Shown here: one piece after another, positions 42,790 through 50,687 of the stretch
How the letters are laid out: every line of letters starts with the position of its first letter
Numbering within the stretch: position 1 is the first letter of the stretch
Assembly (NCBI GenBank): GCA_001800975.1
Contig: MGWK01000026.1
Coordinates: 62,001-126,000, forward strand
Source of the DNA: Flavobacteria bacterium RIFCSPLOWO2_12_FULL_35_11
GTDB lineage: Bacteria; Bacteroidota; Bacteroidia; Flavobacteriales; Flavobacteriaceae
DNA length: 64,000 nt
Reading direction: 5' to 3'
The notes under the pieces: generated by a model
Seen by the model: only the letters and a program-made list of their open reading frames with translations
What the model was told of the DNA's origin: nothing
The model's database searches: none
Made by a program: the position numbers and the translations under genes

Positions 42790-45639
42790 ATGCCAAAAAA
42801 CAATAATATTAAATCAATTTTAATAATTGGATCAGGACCAATTATTATTGGCCAGGCTTGTGAATTTGATTATGCCGGCTCACAAGCAATCAGATCTTTA
42901 AAAGAAGAAGGAATTGAAGTGACACTCATCAATTCAAATCCGGCTACAATTATGACGGATCCATCTTTGGCAGATAATGTGTATTTGTTGCCGTTAACCA
43001 CAAAATCGATCATTCAAATTTTAGAAATGCACCCAAATATTGATGCGGTTTTGCCAACAATGGGCGGACAAACAGCGTTGAATTTATGCATTGAAGCTGA
43101 TGATAAAGGGATTTGGAAAGATTTCAACATAGATATAATTGGGGTTGACATTGCTGCCATTCACATTACTGAAGATCGCGAACAATTTAGAAAGTTGATG
43201 GAAAAAATTGGTATCGGTCAAGCGCCGTCAACCATCGCGAATTCATATTTAAAAGGAAAGGAAATTGCACAGGAATACGGATTTCCGTTGGTTATTCGTC
43301 CATCCTTTACCTTAGGTGGTTTTGGGGCTTCCATTGTTTATAAAAAGGAAGATTTTGATGATTTGCTAAGTCGCGGTTTAGAAGCTTCGCCAATTCACGA
43401 AGTAATTATTGACAAGGCATTGTTAGGTTGGAAGGAATATGAACTGGAGTTGTTGCGTGACAGAAATGACAATGTGGTGATTATTTGCACCATTGAAAAT
43501 ATGGATCCGATGGGAATTCATACCGGAGATTCTATCACAGTGGCGCCTGCAATGACTTTAAGCGATACCACTTTTCAAAAAATGCGTGATATGGCCATTT
43601 TGATGATGCGTTCTATCGGCGATTTTGCCGGCGGCTGTAATGTGCAGTTTGCCGTAAGTCCGGATGAAAAAGAAGATATTATAGCTATTGAAATTAATCC
43701 GCGGGTTTCGCGGTCATCAGCATTGGCTTCAAAAGCAACCGGATATCCGATTGCGAAAATTGCCGCAAAATTGGCCATTGGTTATCATTTAGATGAACTG
43801 AATAACCAAATTACCAAAACAACTTCGGCTTTATTTGAGCCAACTTTAGATTATGTAATCGTAAAAATACCACGATGGAATTTCGACAAATTTGAAGGTG
43901 CAGACAGAACTTTGGGATTGCAAATGAAATCGGTTGGAGAAGTGATGGGAATTGGGCGTTCATTTCAGGAAGCACTGCATAAAGCAACGCAATCTTTAGA
44001 AATTAAACGCAACGGATTGGGCGCTGACGGAAAAGGAGAGAAGGATTACGACACCATTATCGAGAAATTAACCTACCCAAGTTGGGATCGGGTTTTTATT
44101 ATATATGATGCACTTCAAATTGGAATACCATTAAGCAGAATCCACGAAATTACCAAAATAGATATTTGGTTTTTAAAGCAATACGAACAATTATTGGCAT
44201 TGGACAGGGAAATTTCTACGCATAAACTGGAAACTTTAACCTATGATTTGTTGTTGGAAGCAAAACAAAAAGGATTTGCAGACCGACAAATAGCGCATAT
44301 GTTAGGCTGTTGGGAAAGTGAAGTGCACAGTAAAAGGCAGGAATTAAATATCAATAGAGTTTACAAATTAGTGGATACTTGCGCAGCCGAATTTAATGCG
44401 CAAACACCTTATTATTATTCTACTTTCGAAAATAAAATGATTACCGAAAACGGAAGTTTTTCGGACAATGAAAGTGTGGTTACCGACAAGAAAAAAATTG
44501 TGGTTTTGGGCTCAGGACCTAACAGAATCGGACAGGGAATTGAGTTTGATTATTGTTGTGTGCACGGCGTTTTGGCCGCCAAAGAATTAGGTTACGAAAC
44601 CATCATGATTAACTGCAACCCGGAAACGGTTTCAACCGATTTTGACACAGCCGACAAATTGTATTTTGAACCGGTGTTTTGGGAGCATATTTATGACATT
44701 ATTAGACATGAGAAACCGGAAGGCGTTATTGTTCAGCTGGGCGGGCAAACCGCTTTAAAACTGGCTGAGAAATTAGACAAGTACGGAATTAAAATTATAG
44801 GAACCAGTTTTGACGCGCTAGATTTGGCGGAAGACAGAAAACGTTTTTCTGAATTATTGATTGATTTGGACATTCCTTTTCCGCAATATGGAACTGCAAC
44901 CACTGCTGATGAAGCGTCTGCGATTGCCGATAGTTTGGATTTCCCAATATTGGTTCGTCCTTCTTATGTTTTGGGCGGACAAGGAATGAAAATTGTGATC
45001 AATAAGGAAGAATTGGAAAAACACGTGGTTGATTTACTGCGCAAAATTCCAAACAATGTGTTGTTGTTAGACCATTATTTAGATGGTGCTATTGAAGCGG
45101 AAGCGGATGCAATTTGCGACGGGGAAGAAGTGTATATTATTGGCATTATGGAGCATATCGAGCCTTGTGGTGTACACTCTGGTGATTCAAACGCTACCTT
45201 GCCGCCATTTAATTTGGGTGAATTCGTTATGCAGCAAATTAAAGACCATACGCTGAAAATTGCTTTGGCTTTAAGAACTGTAGGGTTGATAAATATTCAG
45301 TTTGCCATTAAAGACGATATTGTTTATATCATTGAAGCCAATCCGAGAGCTTCACGTACGGTGCCATTTATTTCTAAAGCATATAAAGAACCTTATGTAA
45401 ACTACGCAACAAAAATAATGTTGGGAGCAAATAAGGTAAAAGATTTTACATTTAATCCAAAATTAGAAGGTTATGCCATTAAACAACCAGTATTTTCTTT
45501 CAATAAATTCCCCAATGTGGATAAAAAATTAGGTCCGGAAATGAAATCGACCGGAGAAAGTATTTTGTTTATCGACAGTTTAAAAGATGACCAGTTTTAC
45601 GAATTGTATTCAAGAAGAAAAATGTATTTAAACAAATAA
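42790..45639 (+). CDS. carB: Carbamoyl-phosphate synthase large subunit, short form
   Basis: 949 residues. The two homologous ATP-grasp halves are present: the first opens SILIIGSGPIIIGQACEFDYAG, the second KIVVLGSGPNRIGQGIEFDYCC, with ATP-binding segments such as RPSFTLGGFG and RPSYVLGGQG. The C-terminal MGS-like regulatory domain of about 120 residues, which binds UMP and ornithine in enterobacteria, is missing. The last residues belong to the second synthetase half. Bacteroidota enzymes of about 950 residues are known, so this is not a broken gene. It makes carbamoyl phosphate for pyrimidines and arginine with a CarA subunit located elsewhere. Confidence 0.96.
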   Translation: MPKNNNIKSILIIGSGPIIIGQACEFDYAGSQAIRSLKEEGIEVTLINSNPATIMTDPSLADNVYLLPLTTKSIIQILEMHPNIDAVLPTMGGQTALNLCIEADDKGIWKDFNIDIIGVDIAAIHITEDREQFRKLMEKIGIGQAPSTIANSYLKGKEIAQEYGFPLVIRPSFTLGGFGASIVYKKEDFDDLLSRGLEASPIHEVIIDKALLGWKEYELELLRDRNDNVVIICTIENMDPMGIHTGDSITVAPAMTLSDTTFQKMRDMAILMMRSIGDFAGGCNVQFAVSPDEKEDIIAIEINPRVSRSSALASKATGYPIAKIAAKLAIGYHLDELNNQITKTTSALFEPTLDYVIVKIPRWNFDKFEGADRTLGLQMKSVGEVMGIGRSFQEALHKATQSLEIKRNGLGADGKGEKDYDTIIEKLTYPSWDRVFIIYDALQIGIPLSRIHEITKIDIWFLKQYEQLLALDREISTHKLETLTYDLLLEAKQKGFADRQIAHMLGCWESEVHSKRQELNINRVYKLVDTCAAEFNAQTPYYYSTFENKMITENGSFSDNESVVTDKKKIVVLGSGPNRIGQGIEFDYCCVHGVLAAKELGYETIMINCNPETVSTDFDTADKLYFEPVFWEHIYDIIRHEKPEGVIVQLGGQTALKLAEKLDKYGIKIIGTSFDALDLAEDRKRFSELLIDLDIPFPQYGTATTADEASAIADSLDFPILVRPSYVLGGQGMKIVINKEELEKHVVDLLRKIPNNVLLLDHYLDGAIEAEADAICDGEEVYIIGIMEHIEPCGVHSGDSNATLPPFNLGEFVMQQIKDHTLKIALALRTVGLINIQFAIKDDIVYIIEANPRASRTVPFISKAYKEPYVNYATKIMLGANKVKDFTFNPKLEGYAIKQPVFSFNKFPNVDKKLGPEMKSTGESILFIDSLKDDQFYELYSRRKMYLNK

Positions 45640-45656
45640 AATTGGTTAAAAAATCT

Positions 45657-45681
45657 AAAAAGAGCTCTCAGAGCTCTTTTT
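45657..45681 (+). terminator. Terminator after carB
   Basis: AAAAAGAGCTC pairs with GAGCTCTTTTT across TCA, 17 bp after the carB stop, followed by more T residues. Confidence 0.9.
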
Positions 45682-45691
45682 TATGCAAAAA

Positions 45692-45722
45692 TTGTCGCAT
45701 ATTAATTTATTATATATATTTG
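45692..45722 (+). promoter_or_regulatory. carH-like gene promoter (TTG - 20 bp - TATATTTG)
   Basis: TTG at 45692-45694 and TATATTTG at 45715-45722 are 20 bp apart. The start codon (TTG, 45744) follows 21 bp after the -7 box. An inverted repeat begins at its last bases. Confidence 0.7.
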
Positions 45723-45751
45723 TTCAACTAAACTTAATTTACTTTGAACAA
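45720..45751. promoter_or_regulatory. Candidate CarH operator 1, TTGTTCAA - N16 - TTGAACAA
   Basis: TTGTTCAA (45720-45727) is the exact inverse complement of TTGAACAA (45744-45751). The arm centres are 24 bp apart. The left arm overlaps the -7 box and the right arm covers the start codon, so binding would block expression. The crtI promoter has the same arrangement with the same spacing. Autoregulation is inferred. Confidence 0.6.
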
Positions 45752-46646
45752 TATTAAAACGGAGTTCACTATAAAGGATCTCGAAAATTTTTCAGGAATC
45801 AAAGCGCATACCATTCGGATTTGGGAAAAAAGGTATAATTTATTTCAACCAAAAAGAACGGATTCAAATATTCGATATTATGATATGAATAGCTTGCTGA
45901 AGCTGTTAAACGTATCATTGCTTTATAATAACGGCGTAAAAATATCCAAAATAGCAATCCTTTCAGAAGCTAAAATGGAATTAAGCGTAAAAGAGCTTGT
46001 ATTTAAAGAGGGTTTTGAAAGCAATGCATTGAATTCATTTAAATTGGCCATGCTAAATTTTGATGAAGCATTGTTTAATCAAACCTATAATAGCCTTATT
46101 TCGCAAACATCTTTCCGGACTATTTTTACTGAAATTTTCATTCCATTTTTGAATGAAATTGGCATTTTGTGGCAAGTTCATTCTATAACTCCTGCTCATG
46201 AACATTTTATCACCAATTTAATCAAGCAAAAAATCCTTATAAATTTAGAGAAACTACAGTTTCTTCAACCAAATAAATCATCCAGAAAGTTTGTGCTGTA
46301 TTTGCCAATGAATGAAATTCACGAACTTGGTTTGCTCTATTTGCATTTTGAGTTGTTATTTCATGGGTACCATTCAATTTATCTGGGGCAAAGCGTTCCG
46401 GTTGAAAATTTGAACGATCTACAAAAAATATTTAGTGACGTTTGCTTTGTTACTTATTTGACTGTTGAACCTTCAAAAGAATCTATTGAAGATTATTTAC
46501 AGACTGTTAATAGTGAGGTGCTTCAGAATACCAACGATACCTTGTGGGTTTTAGGCTCAAAACTTGCCCAATTTGATTCGGATTCATTTAAAAATGATAA
46601 AATTAAAATCTTTAAATCTGCGATTGACTTGTTAAATATTTTGTAA
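45744..46646 (+). CDS. MerR-family regulator with CarH-type cobalamin-binding domains
   Basis: 300 residues from a TTG start. An N-terminal MerR helix-turn-helix domain lies at about 7-75 (FSGIKAHTIRIWEKRYNLFQPKRTDSNIRYYD). The C-terminal part has the two CarH/LitR hallmarks: W143-x9-E153-H154 (LWQVHSITPAHEHF) of the helical bundle that holds the upper cobalamin ligand, and ExHxxG (E191-I-H193-E-L-G196) giving the lower axial His, followed by IYLGQSVPVENL as in CarH. Known CarH proteins bind adenosylcobalamin in the dark, repress carotenoid genes as tetramers and fall apart in light. It lies directly upstream of crtI. Light sensing is therefore strongly suggested but not proven. Confidence 0.85.
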   Translation: MNNIKTEFTIKDLENFSGIKAHTIRIWEKRYNLFQPKRTDSNIRYYDMNSLLKLLNVSLLYNNGVKISKIAILSEAKMELSVKELVFKEGFESNALNSFKLAMLNFDEALFNQTYNSLISQTSFRTIFTEIFIPFLNEIGILWQVHSITPAHEHFITNLIKQKILINLEKLQFLQPNKSSRKFVLYLPMNEIHELGLLYLHFELLFHGYHSIYLGQSVPVENLNDLQKIFSDVCFVTYLTVEPSKESIEDYLQTVNSEVLQNTNDTLWVLGSKLAQFDSDSFKNDKIKIFKSAIDLLNIL

Positions 46647-46660
46647 TTTTTTTTAAATAA

Positions 46661-46691
46661 TTTGTTTTTGTTTAACTAATTTGTATTTTTG
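46661..46691 (+). promoter_or_regulatory. crtI promoter (TTTG - 19 bp - TATTTTTG)
   Basis: TTTG at 46661-46664 and TATTTTTG at 46684-46691 are exactly 19 bp apart. The crtI ATG is only 9 bp after the -7 box, so the mRNA may have almost no leader. Confidence 0.8.
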
Positions 46692-46700
46692 TTAAACAAA
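46667..46700. promoter_or_regulatory. Candidate CarH operator 2, TTTGTTTAAC - N14 - GTTAAACAAA
   Basis: A perfect 10-bp inverted repeat. Its left arm lies between the -33 and -7 boxes and its right arm covers the last base of the -7 box and the DNA up to the crtI ATG. Arm centres are 24 bp apart, exactly as in the operator-like repeat of the regulator gene. Occupancy would shut off crtI. It is the best candidate for the binding site of the adjacent CarH-like protein. Confidence 0.65.
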
Positions 46701-48164
46701 ATGAAGAAAAAAATTATCATAATAGGTTCAGGGTTCTCCTCATTATCCGCTTCTTGCTACTTGGCGAAAGCAGGTCATGAGGTTACAATACTTGAGAAAA
46801 ACAGCAGCGTTGGCGGGAGAGCACGACTGCTAAATAAAGACGGATTTAAATTTGACATTGGTCCAACCTGGTATTGGATGCCCGATGTTTTTGAAAAATT
46901 CTTTACCGATTTCAATAAAAAACCATCAGACTTTTACGATTTAGAAAAACTGGGACCTGCCTATCAGGTCTATTTTGACCAACTTGATTCTTTACTCATT
47001 TCAGATAAAATTGAAGAAATCTATGAGGTTTTCGAAAATGAAGAGAAGGGAAGTTCCGTTTATCTTAAGAAATTTTTAAAAGCTGCAAAATTCAATTATG
47101 AAGTTGCCGTAAATAATTTGGTTTACAAACCCGGAAATTCCATTACCGAATTGGTGACTTTTCAAACAATTGCCAATGTAAATCAGTTTTTTAAAAGCAT
47201 AAGTACCGAAGTAAGAAGTCATATTAAAAGTAAAAAATTAATACAGATTTTAGAGTTTCCTGTGTTGTTTTTGGGGGCAAAACCCTCGAATACCCCGAGT
47301 TTTTACAGTTTTATGAATTATGCCGATTTTGGTTTGGGCACTTGGCATCCAAAAGGAGGAATGTTCGAAGTTGTTAAAGGTTTTGTGACCCTGGCTGAAC
47401 AATTGGGCGTTAAAATTGTAACCAACCAAAATGTTGAAAAAATTGTTGTTGAAAATTCCATCGTTAAAGGTGTTAAGGTGAATCAGCAATTTATGGAAGC
47501 ATATATAGTTGTCAGCGGTGCAGATTATCACCATTCAGAAACATTATTGGAGGATAAATACAGAATGTATTCCGAAAAGTATTGGAATAAAAAAACATTT
47601 GCGCCATCAGCTTTGTTGTTCTACGTTGGCTTCAGCAAAAAATTGAAAAACGTTTCTCACCATACTTTATTTTTCGATTCAAATTTCGACAAGCATGCAA
47701 TTGAAATTTACGACAATCCGCAATGGCCAAAAGATCCGCTTTTTTACGGAAGTTTTCCAAGCATCACCGATGACAGTTTCGCCCCAAATGGTTATGAAGC
47801 AGCTACTTTTCTAATTCCGATTGCGCCTGGAATTCAGGATAATAATGAAATACGCGAGGCATATTTTTTAAAAATAATTGAACGGCTTGAAAAATTGACC
47901 GATCAAAATGTGAGAGATTACATCATTTTTAAAGAATCTTATTGTGTAAACGATTTTGAAAAAGATTACAATTCGTATAAAGGAAATGCTTATGGATTGG
48001 CGAATACATTAATGCAAACTGCTTTTTTGAGGCCTAAAATTCAAAGTAAAAAGATAAAGAATTTGTTTTTTACCGGGCAGTTAACAGTTCCCGGTCCAGG
48101 AGTTCCTCCAGCAATTATATCGGGAAAAATTGTCTCAGAATTAATTATGAAAAACAGCATTTAA
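46701..48164 (+). CDS. crtI: Phytoene desaturase
   Basis: 487 residues from the ATG at 46701. The track's TTG start at 46689 lies in the promoter. The N-terminal FAD-binding motif is IIIIGSGFSSLSASCYLAKAGHEVTILEKN, with SVGGRARLL and FDIGPTWYWMPDVF. The C-terminus NLFFTGQLTVPGPGVPPAIISGKIVSELI is typical. CrtI converts phytoene to lycopene by successive dehydrogenations at the membrane. It is the first structural gene of the carotenoid operon and follows the CarH-like regulator, separated by a promoter with a candidate operator. Confidence 0.96.
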   Translation: MKKKIIIIGSGFSSLSASCYLAKAGHEVTILEKNSSVGGRARLLNKDGFKFDIGPTWYWMPDVFEKFFTDFNKKPSDFYDLEKLGPAYQVYFDQLDSLLISDKIEEIYEVFENEEKGSSVYLKKFLKAAKFNYEVAVNNLVYKPGNSITELVTFQTIANVNQFFKSISTEVRSHIKSKKLIQILEFPVLFLGAKPSNTPSFYSFMNYADFGLGTWHPKGGMFEVVKGFVTLAEQLGVKIVTNQNVEKIVVENSIVKGVKVNQQFMEAYIVVSGADYHHSETLLEDKYRMYSEKYWNKKTFAPSALLFYVGFSKKLKNVSHHTLFFDSNFDKHAIEIYDNPQWPKDPLFYGSFPSITDDSFAPNGYEAATFLIPIAPGIQDNNEIREAYFLKIIERLEKLTDQNVRDYIIFKESYCVNDFEKDYNSYKGNAYGLANTLMQTAFLRPKIQSKKIKNLFFTGQLTVPGPGVPPAIISGKIVSELIMKNSI

Positions 48165-48207
48165 AATATTGACTTTAAAAATCATTACTAACTAAAAAAT
48201 AATTTTA

Positions 48208-49047
48208 ATGAAACAAATTTTTGATGATACTTCATTTTTATGTAGCAAAATAGTTACAAAAAAATATAGCACATCCTTTTCATTGGCCGTAAAAATGCTG
48301 GCGCCAAAAATTAGGGAAGGCATTTTTGGCATTTATGCTTTTGTAAGATTTGCTGATGAAATTGTGGATTCTTTTCACGATTTTGAGAAAAATGAACTCA
48401 TAAACGAATTTGAGCGCGATTATTATAAGGCCTATCATGCAGGAATCAGCTTAAATCCGATTTTAAACTGTTTTCAGTTAACGATAAAAAAGTATAATAT
48501 TGACGATGATTTAATTCAGGCTTTTTTAAAAAGCATGAAACAGGATTTAAATAAAGAACAATACAATACTGAAGCCGAATACAATGAATATATTTACGGA
48601 TCGGCTGATGTAGTTGGCTTAATGTGTTTGAAAGTTTTTGTTGATGGCGATAATGAAAAGTATGAAAAGCTTAAAAATTATGCCATGAGTTTGGGTTCTG
48701 CTTTTCAAAAAGTGAATTTCCTGAGAGATTTAAAAGATGATTATGAAGTTTTGAATCGTTCTTATTTTCCGGGAATAAATTTGATGTCCTTAGATTTTAC
48801 TTCAAAAAACAAAATCATTGAAGAAATAGAGCATGACTTTGAAGAAGCTTATAAAGGAATAAAATTATTGCCTATTGAAGCGAAGTTTGGCGTTTATACC
48901 GCCTATATTTATTACAAAGGTTTGTTGAAAAAATTAAAAAGCACTCCTTCAGAAAAAATAATGAATACAAGAATCAGAATTTCCAATCCTGTTAAAATCA
49001 GTTTGCTGGCAAGGTCTTTTGTGGTTTTTAAGTTAAATTTGATGTAA
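48208..49047 (+). CDS. crtB: Phytoene synthase
   Basis: 279 residues, a squalene/phytoene synthase fold. Two Mg-binding Asp-rich motifs are visible: RFADEIVDSFHDF and FLRDLKDDYEVLNRSYFPG. It joins two geranylgeranyl diphosphates to phytoene, the first step of the carotenoid pathway. It is located 43 bp after crtI. No GGPP synthase gene is in the window. The next ORF begins 9 bp after its stop. Confidence 0.95.
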   Translation: MKQIFDDTSFLCSKIVTKKYSTSFSLAVKMLAPKIREGIFGIYAFVRFADEIVDSFHDFEKNELINEFERDYYKAYHAGISLNPILNCFQLTIKKYNIDDDLIQAFLKSMKQDLNKEQYNTEAEYNEYIYGSADVVGLMCLKVFVDGDNEKYEKLKNYAMSLGSAFQKVNFLRDLKDDYEVLNRSYFPGINLMSLDFTSKNKIIEEIEHDFEEAYKGIKLLPIEAKFGVYTAYIYYKGLLKKLKSTPSEKIMNTRIRISNPVKISLLARSFVVFKLNLM

Positions 49048-49056
49048 TTTTATTAA

Positions 49057-49551
49057 ATGAAGTTAGTTGTTCTCTTTTTAATGTTTAATTCATTTTCTGC
49101 TTCGGTTTTAGACATTGTAAGAAATCAGTTACCCAAAATTAATTCATTGGATGAAGCCGAATTTCATATGAAATTACTGGAAAAAGAAAAGGGAACAGAA
49201 GCAAAAGCATATTATGCGTCCATGTTTTTTATGAAAGCCAAATATGTGAAATTTCCACTTTCAAAATACAATAATTTCAAAAAGGGAAAAACTGCTTTAG
49301 ATCAATTGGTAAAAGAAAATTCGGCAAATGTAGAAATTAGGTAATTGCGTTATGTATTTCAAAACGAGTTGCCAAATTTTTTGAATTATAACAGCAATAT
49401 TCAGGAAGATTATTCGGTTATCGCCAAAGGAATAGAGAAAAGCGATTTAAACAAACAATTTAAGCAGAAAATATTAAAAAATATGTTGTTGGTTAAGAGT
49501 ATAACTTCAGATCAATCAACGCAAATTAAATTATTATTAAACAAAATATAA
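49057..49551 (+). pseudogene. Operon gene of unknown function split by an in-frame TAA
   Basis: Two contiguous in-frame ORFs of 95 and 68 codons (49057-49344 and 49345-49551) form one would-be 164-codon gene interrupted by TAA after NVEIR. The downstream part reads LRYVFQNELPNFLNYNSNI. The first part has a signal-like start (LVVLFLMFNSFSASV). The whole looks like one soluble helical exported protein of unknown function. A single base change would explain it. The codon after TAA is TTG, a possible restart, so two polypeptides cannot be ruled out. Its end overlaps crtZ (TAATG), so loss of translation could affect crtZ. Confidence 0.75.
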
Positions 49552-49988
49552 TGTTTTTACTCATTACAATTTTTACTTTTTTATTGATGGAATGCGTAAC
49601 CTGGTTAACGCATAAATTTGTGATGCACGGGTTTATGTGGTATTTCCACGAAGATCATCACCAACCCAGATATCAAAATTGGTTTGAAAGGAATGATGTC
49701 TTTTTTATCATTTTCGCGATACCAAGCATTGTGCTGTTTTATCTTGGTTTGGAAGGCGGTTTAAACTATCTCTTTTTTATTGGTTTGGGAATTATGTTAT
49801 ACGGAATGGCTTATTTTTTGGTTCACGATGTGTTAATTCACAAGCGTTTTAAGTGGTTTAACAAAACAAATAACAAGTATTTAATAGGTTTGAGAAAAGC
49901 CCACAAAGTTCATCATAAACATTTGGGCAAAGAAGAAGGTGAGTGTTTTGGGATGTTATTTGTGCCATTTAAGTATTTTCGCGTCTAA
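49551..49988 (+). CDS. crtZ: Beta-carotene hydroxylase
   Basis: 145 residues with four membrane segments and the His boxes of the di-iron hydroxylase family: HKFVMH, HEDHH, HDVLIH and HKVHHKH. It adds 3- and 3'-hydroxyls to beta-carotene, giving zeaxanthin. The start shares a base with the preceding stop (TAATG), and its end overlaps the start of the cyclase gene in the same way. Confidence 0.95.
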   Translation: MFLLITIFTFLLMECVTWLTHKFVMHGFMWYFHEDHHQPRYQNWFERNDVFFIIFAIPSIVLFYLGLEGGLNYLFFIGLGIMLYGMAYFLVHDVLIHKRFKWFNKTNNKYLIGLRKAHKVHHKHLGKEEGECFGMLFVPFKYFRV

Positions 49989-50686
49989 TGAGTCTTTATT
50001 TAATTTTAAATATAGCCTCATTTATTGTCCCGTTTGCGTATAGTTTTGAGAAAAAAATGCGCTTCATACAATGGTGGAAATCTGTTTTTCTTTCCATTTT
50101 TATCGTAGGTATCTTTTTTATAGTTTGGGACATTTTTTTTACCCGTCAAGGCGTTTGGGGATTTAATCCGGATTATCATATTGGTTTAAATTTGGCGGGT
50201 TTGCCCATAGAGGAAATATTGTTTTTTATATGCATTCCCTATGCAAGTATTTTTACCCATTATGCTTTTCTTTATTTTTTTGAAAACACAAGATTGTCTG
50301 ATAAATTAACCAAATTCATCAGTATTGGTTTGATATTTATTGCAATTTTTGTCTTGTTTTACGCATTTCCAAAAAAATATGCAACAGTAACCTTCAGCAT
50401 TTTTATTTTATTGATGTTATATTCTTTATTGAAAAAGAACTCAATTTTATCTCAATTTTTTATTACTTTTCTAATTATATTAATTCCATTTTTTATTGTC
50501 AACGGCATTTTAACCGGCAGTTTTATTGAAAATGAAGTTGTTTGGTATAATAATGCTGAAAATTTAAACATCCGATTGTTCACAATTCCTGTTGAAGATG
50601 CTGTTTATGCGTTTAATATGTTGTATCCCAGTTTGCTTTTAATCGAGTTTTTTAAAAAGAAATTCAACAAAGAACCAAAGTTTTAA
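49988..50686 (+). CDS. Lycopene beta-cyclase, CrtYcd-fusion type
   Basis: 232 residues with about seven membrane helices. It is the fused form of the heterodimeric CrtYc/CrtYd cyclase, consisting of two homologous halves, each with a Pro-x-Glu motif (AGLPIEEILFFICIPYAS and FTIPVEDAVYAFNM). It converts lycopene to beta-carotene by closing both ends. This type is unrelated to the FAD-dependent CrtY of enterobacteria. It is located between crtZ and the photolyase, overlapping the first by one base. Confidence 0.9.
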   Translation: MSLYLILNIASFIVPFAYSFEKKMRFIQWWKSVFLSIFIVGIFFIVWDIFFTRQGVWGFNPDYHIGLNLAGLPIEEILFFICIPYASIFTHYAFLYFFENTRLSDKLTKFISIGLIFIAIFVLFYAFPKKYATVTFSIFILLMLYSLLKKNSILSQFFITFLIILIPFFIVNGILTGSFIENEVVWYNNAENLNIRLFTIPVEDAVYAFNMLYPSLLLIEFFKKKFNKEPKF

Positions 50687-50687
50687 G

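Noticed and set aside
42790-45639. Truncated carB pseudogene
   Set aside because: Both synthetase halves are whole, and forms of about 950 residues without the MGS domain are known in the group.
45744-45746. Wrong start of the CarH-like gene because of TTG
   Set aside because: No ATG lies in frame upstream before the promoter, and the next Met is deep inside the helix-turn-helix. TTG fits the family N-terminus.
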